DNA from: Gammaproteobacteria bacterium | GTDB lineage: Bacteria > Pseudomonadota > Gammaproteobacteria > Methylococcales > Methylomonadaceae | Direction of reading: 5' to 3' | Length of the DNA: 14,799 nt | Assembly: GCA_024511045.1 (NCBI GenBank) | Contig: JANEMG010000014.1 | Coordinates: 1-14,799, forward strand | In this document: piece after piece, positions 14,794-14,799 of the stretch | Numbering within the stretch: position 1 is the stretch's first letter | How the letters are laid out: every line of letters starts with the position of its first letter | Notes under the pieces: generated by a model | Told to the model about the DNA's origin: nothing | Seen by the model: only the letters and a program-made list of their open reading frames with translations | Database searches by the model: none | Translations under genes and position numbers: made by a program

Positions 14794-14799
14794 ATGATT

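Noticed and set aside
1..14799. CRISPR array, tRNA or rRNA genes, prophage or insertion-sequence transposase
   Set aside because: I looked for regularly spaced short repeats, cloverleaf-like segments and transposase or integrase motifs and saw none.

Overview
The window reads as ordinary chromosome of a moderately GC-rich gammaproteobacterium. The genus cannot be fixed from sequence alone. Supporting signs are an Allochromatium-type 2[4Fe-4S] ferredoxin directly behind coaD, a YbiB/TrpD2 homologue, a DUF4124 protein, and a pair of M16 peptidase genes leading into rsmD. From memory, Pseudomonas has a similar order of coaD, ferredoxin and gamma-glutamyltransferase, which I take as a conserved backbone here. 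The short interspersed repeats also resemble those scattered through genomes of the Methylococcales/Chromatiales type, but that is an impression, not a test.

Layout. 1-409 holds no gene but has a roughly 180-base element with inverted ends. 410-1027 (+) is a tandem PilZ protein, a likely c-di-GMP receptor. It meets tail to tail a minus-strand pair: a membrane-anchored alpha/beta hydrolase (1021-1848) and the YbiB homologue (1934-2941). 3078-3590 (+) is a secreted DUF4124 protein with a coiled coil and a His/Pro-rich tail, overlapping the end of cyoE (3581-4456, minus; heme O synthase). 4563-7887 (+) holds two overlapping M16 genes, one with the zinc motif and one without, then rsmD. 8027-8362 (+) is a small exported protein resembling the Tai4 immunity family. 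Its conserved C-terminus lies in another frame, so it appears frameshifted. 8584-9317 (+) is coaD plus ferredoxin. 9319-10981 (minus) is a two-gene glxR-hyi operon for tartronate semialdehyde and hydroxypyruvate metabolism. 11198-13578 (+) is a lipoprotein gamma-glutamyltransferase followed after 5 bases by a phosphopantetheinyl transferase. 13579-13884 carries two copies of a short repeat exactly 180 bases apart. 13885-14700 (+) is a lipoprotein alpha/beta hydrolase, and the last 99 bases contain another inverted repeat.

How the genes relate. Most are housekeeping: CoA synthesis (coaD), carrier-protein activation (PPTase), rRNA methylation (rsmD), heme O (cyoE), and envelope proteolysis or peptide turnover (M16 pair, GGT). 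The accessory layer is the Tai4-like gene, the hyi/glxR insertion between the ferredoxin and ggt, the two hydrolases, and the repeats. I found no convincing new multi-gene system. The best leads are the frameshifted orphan immunity-like gene, the ggt-PPTase coupling, the repeat-built 5' region of the last lipoprotein, and the PilZ gene whose ribosome binding site suits a start codon in the wrong frame.
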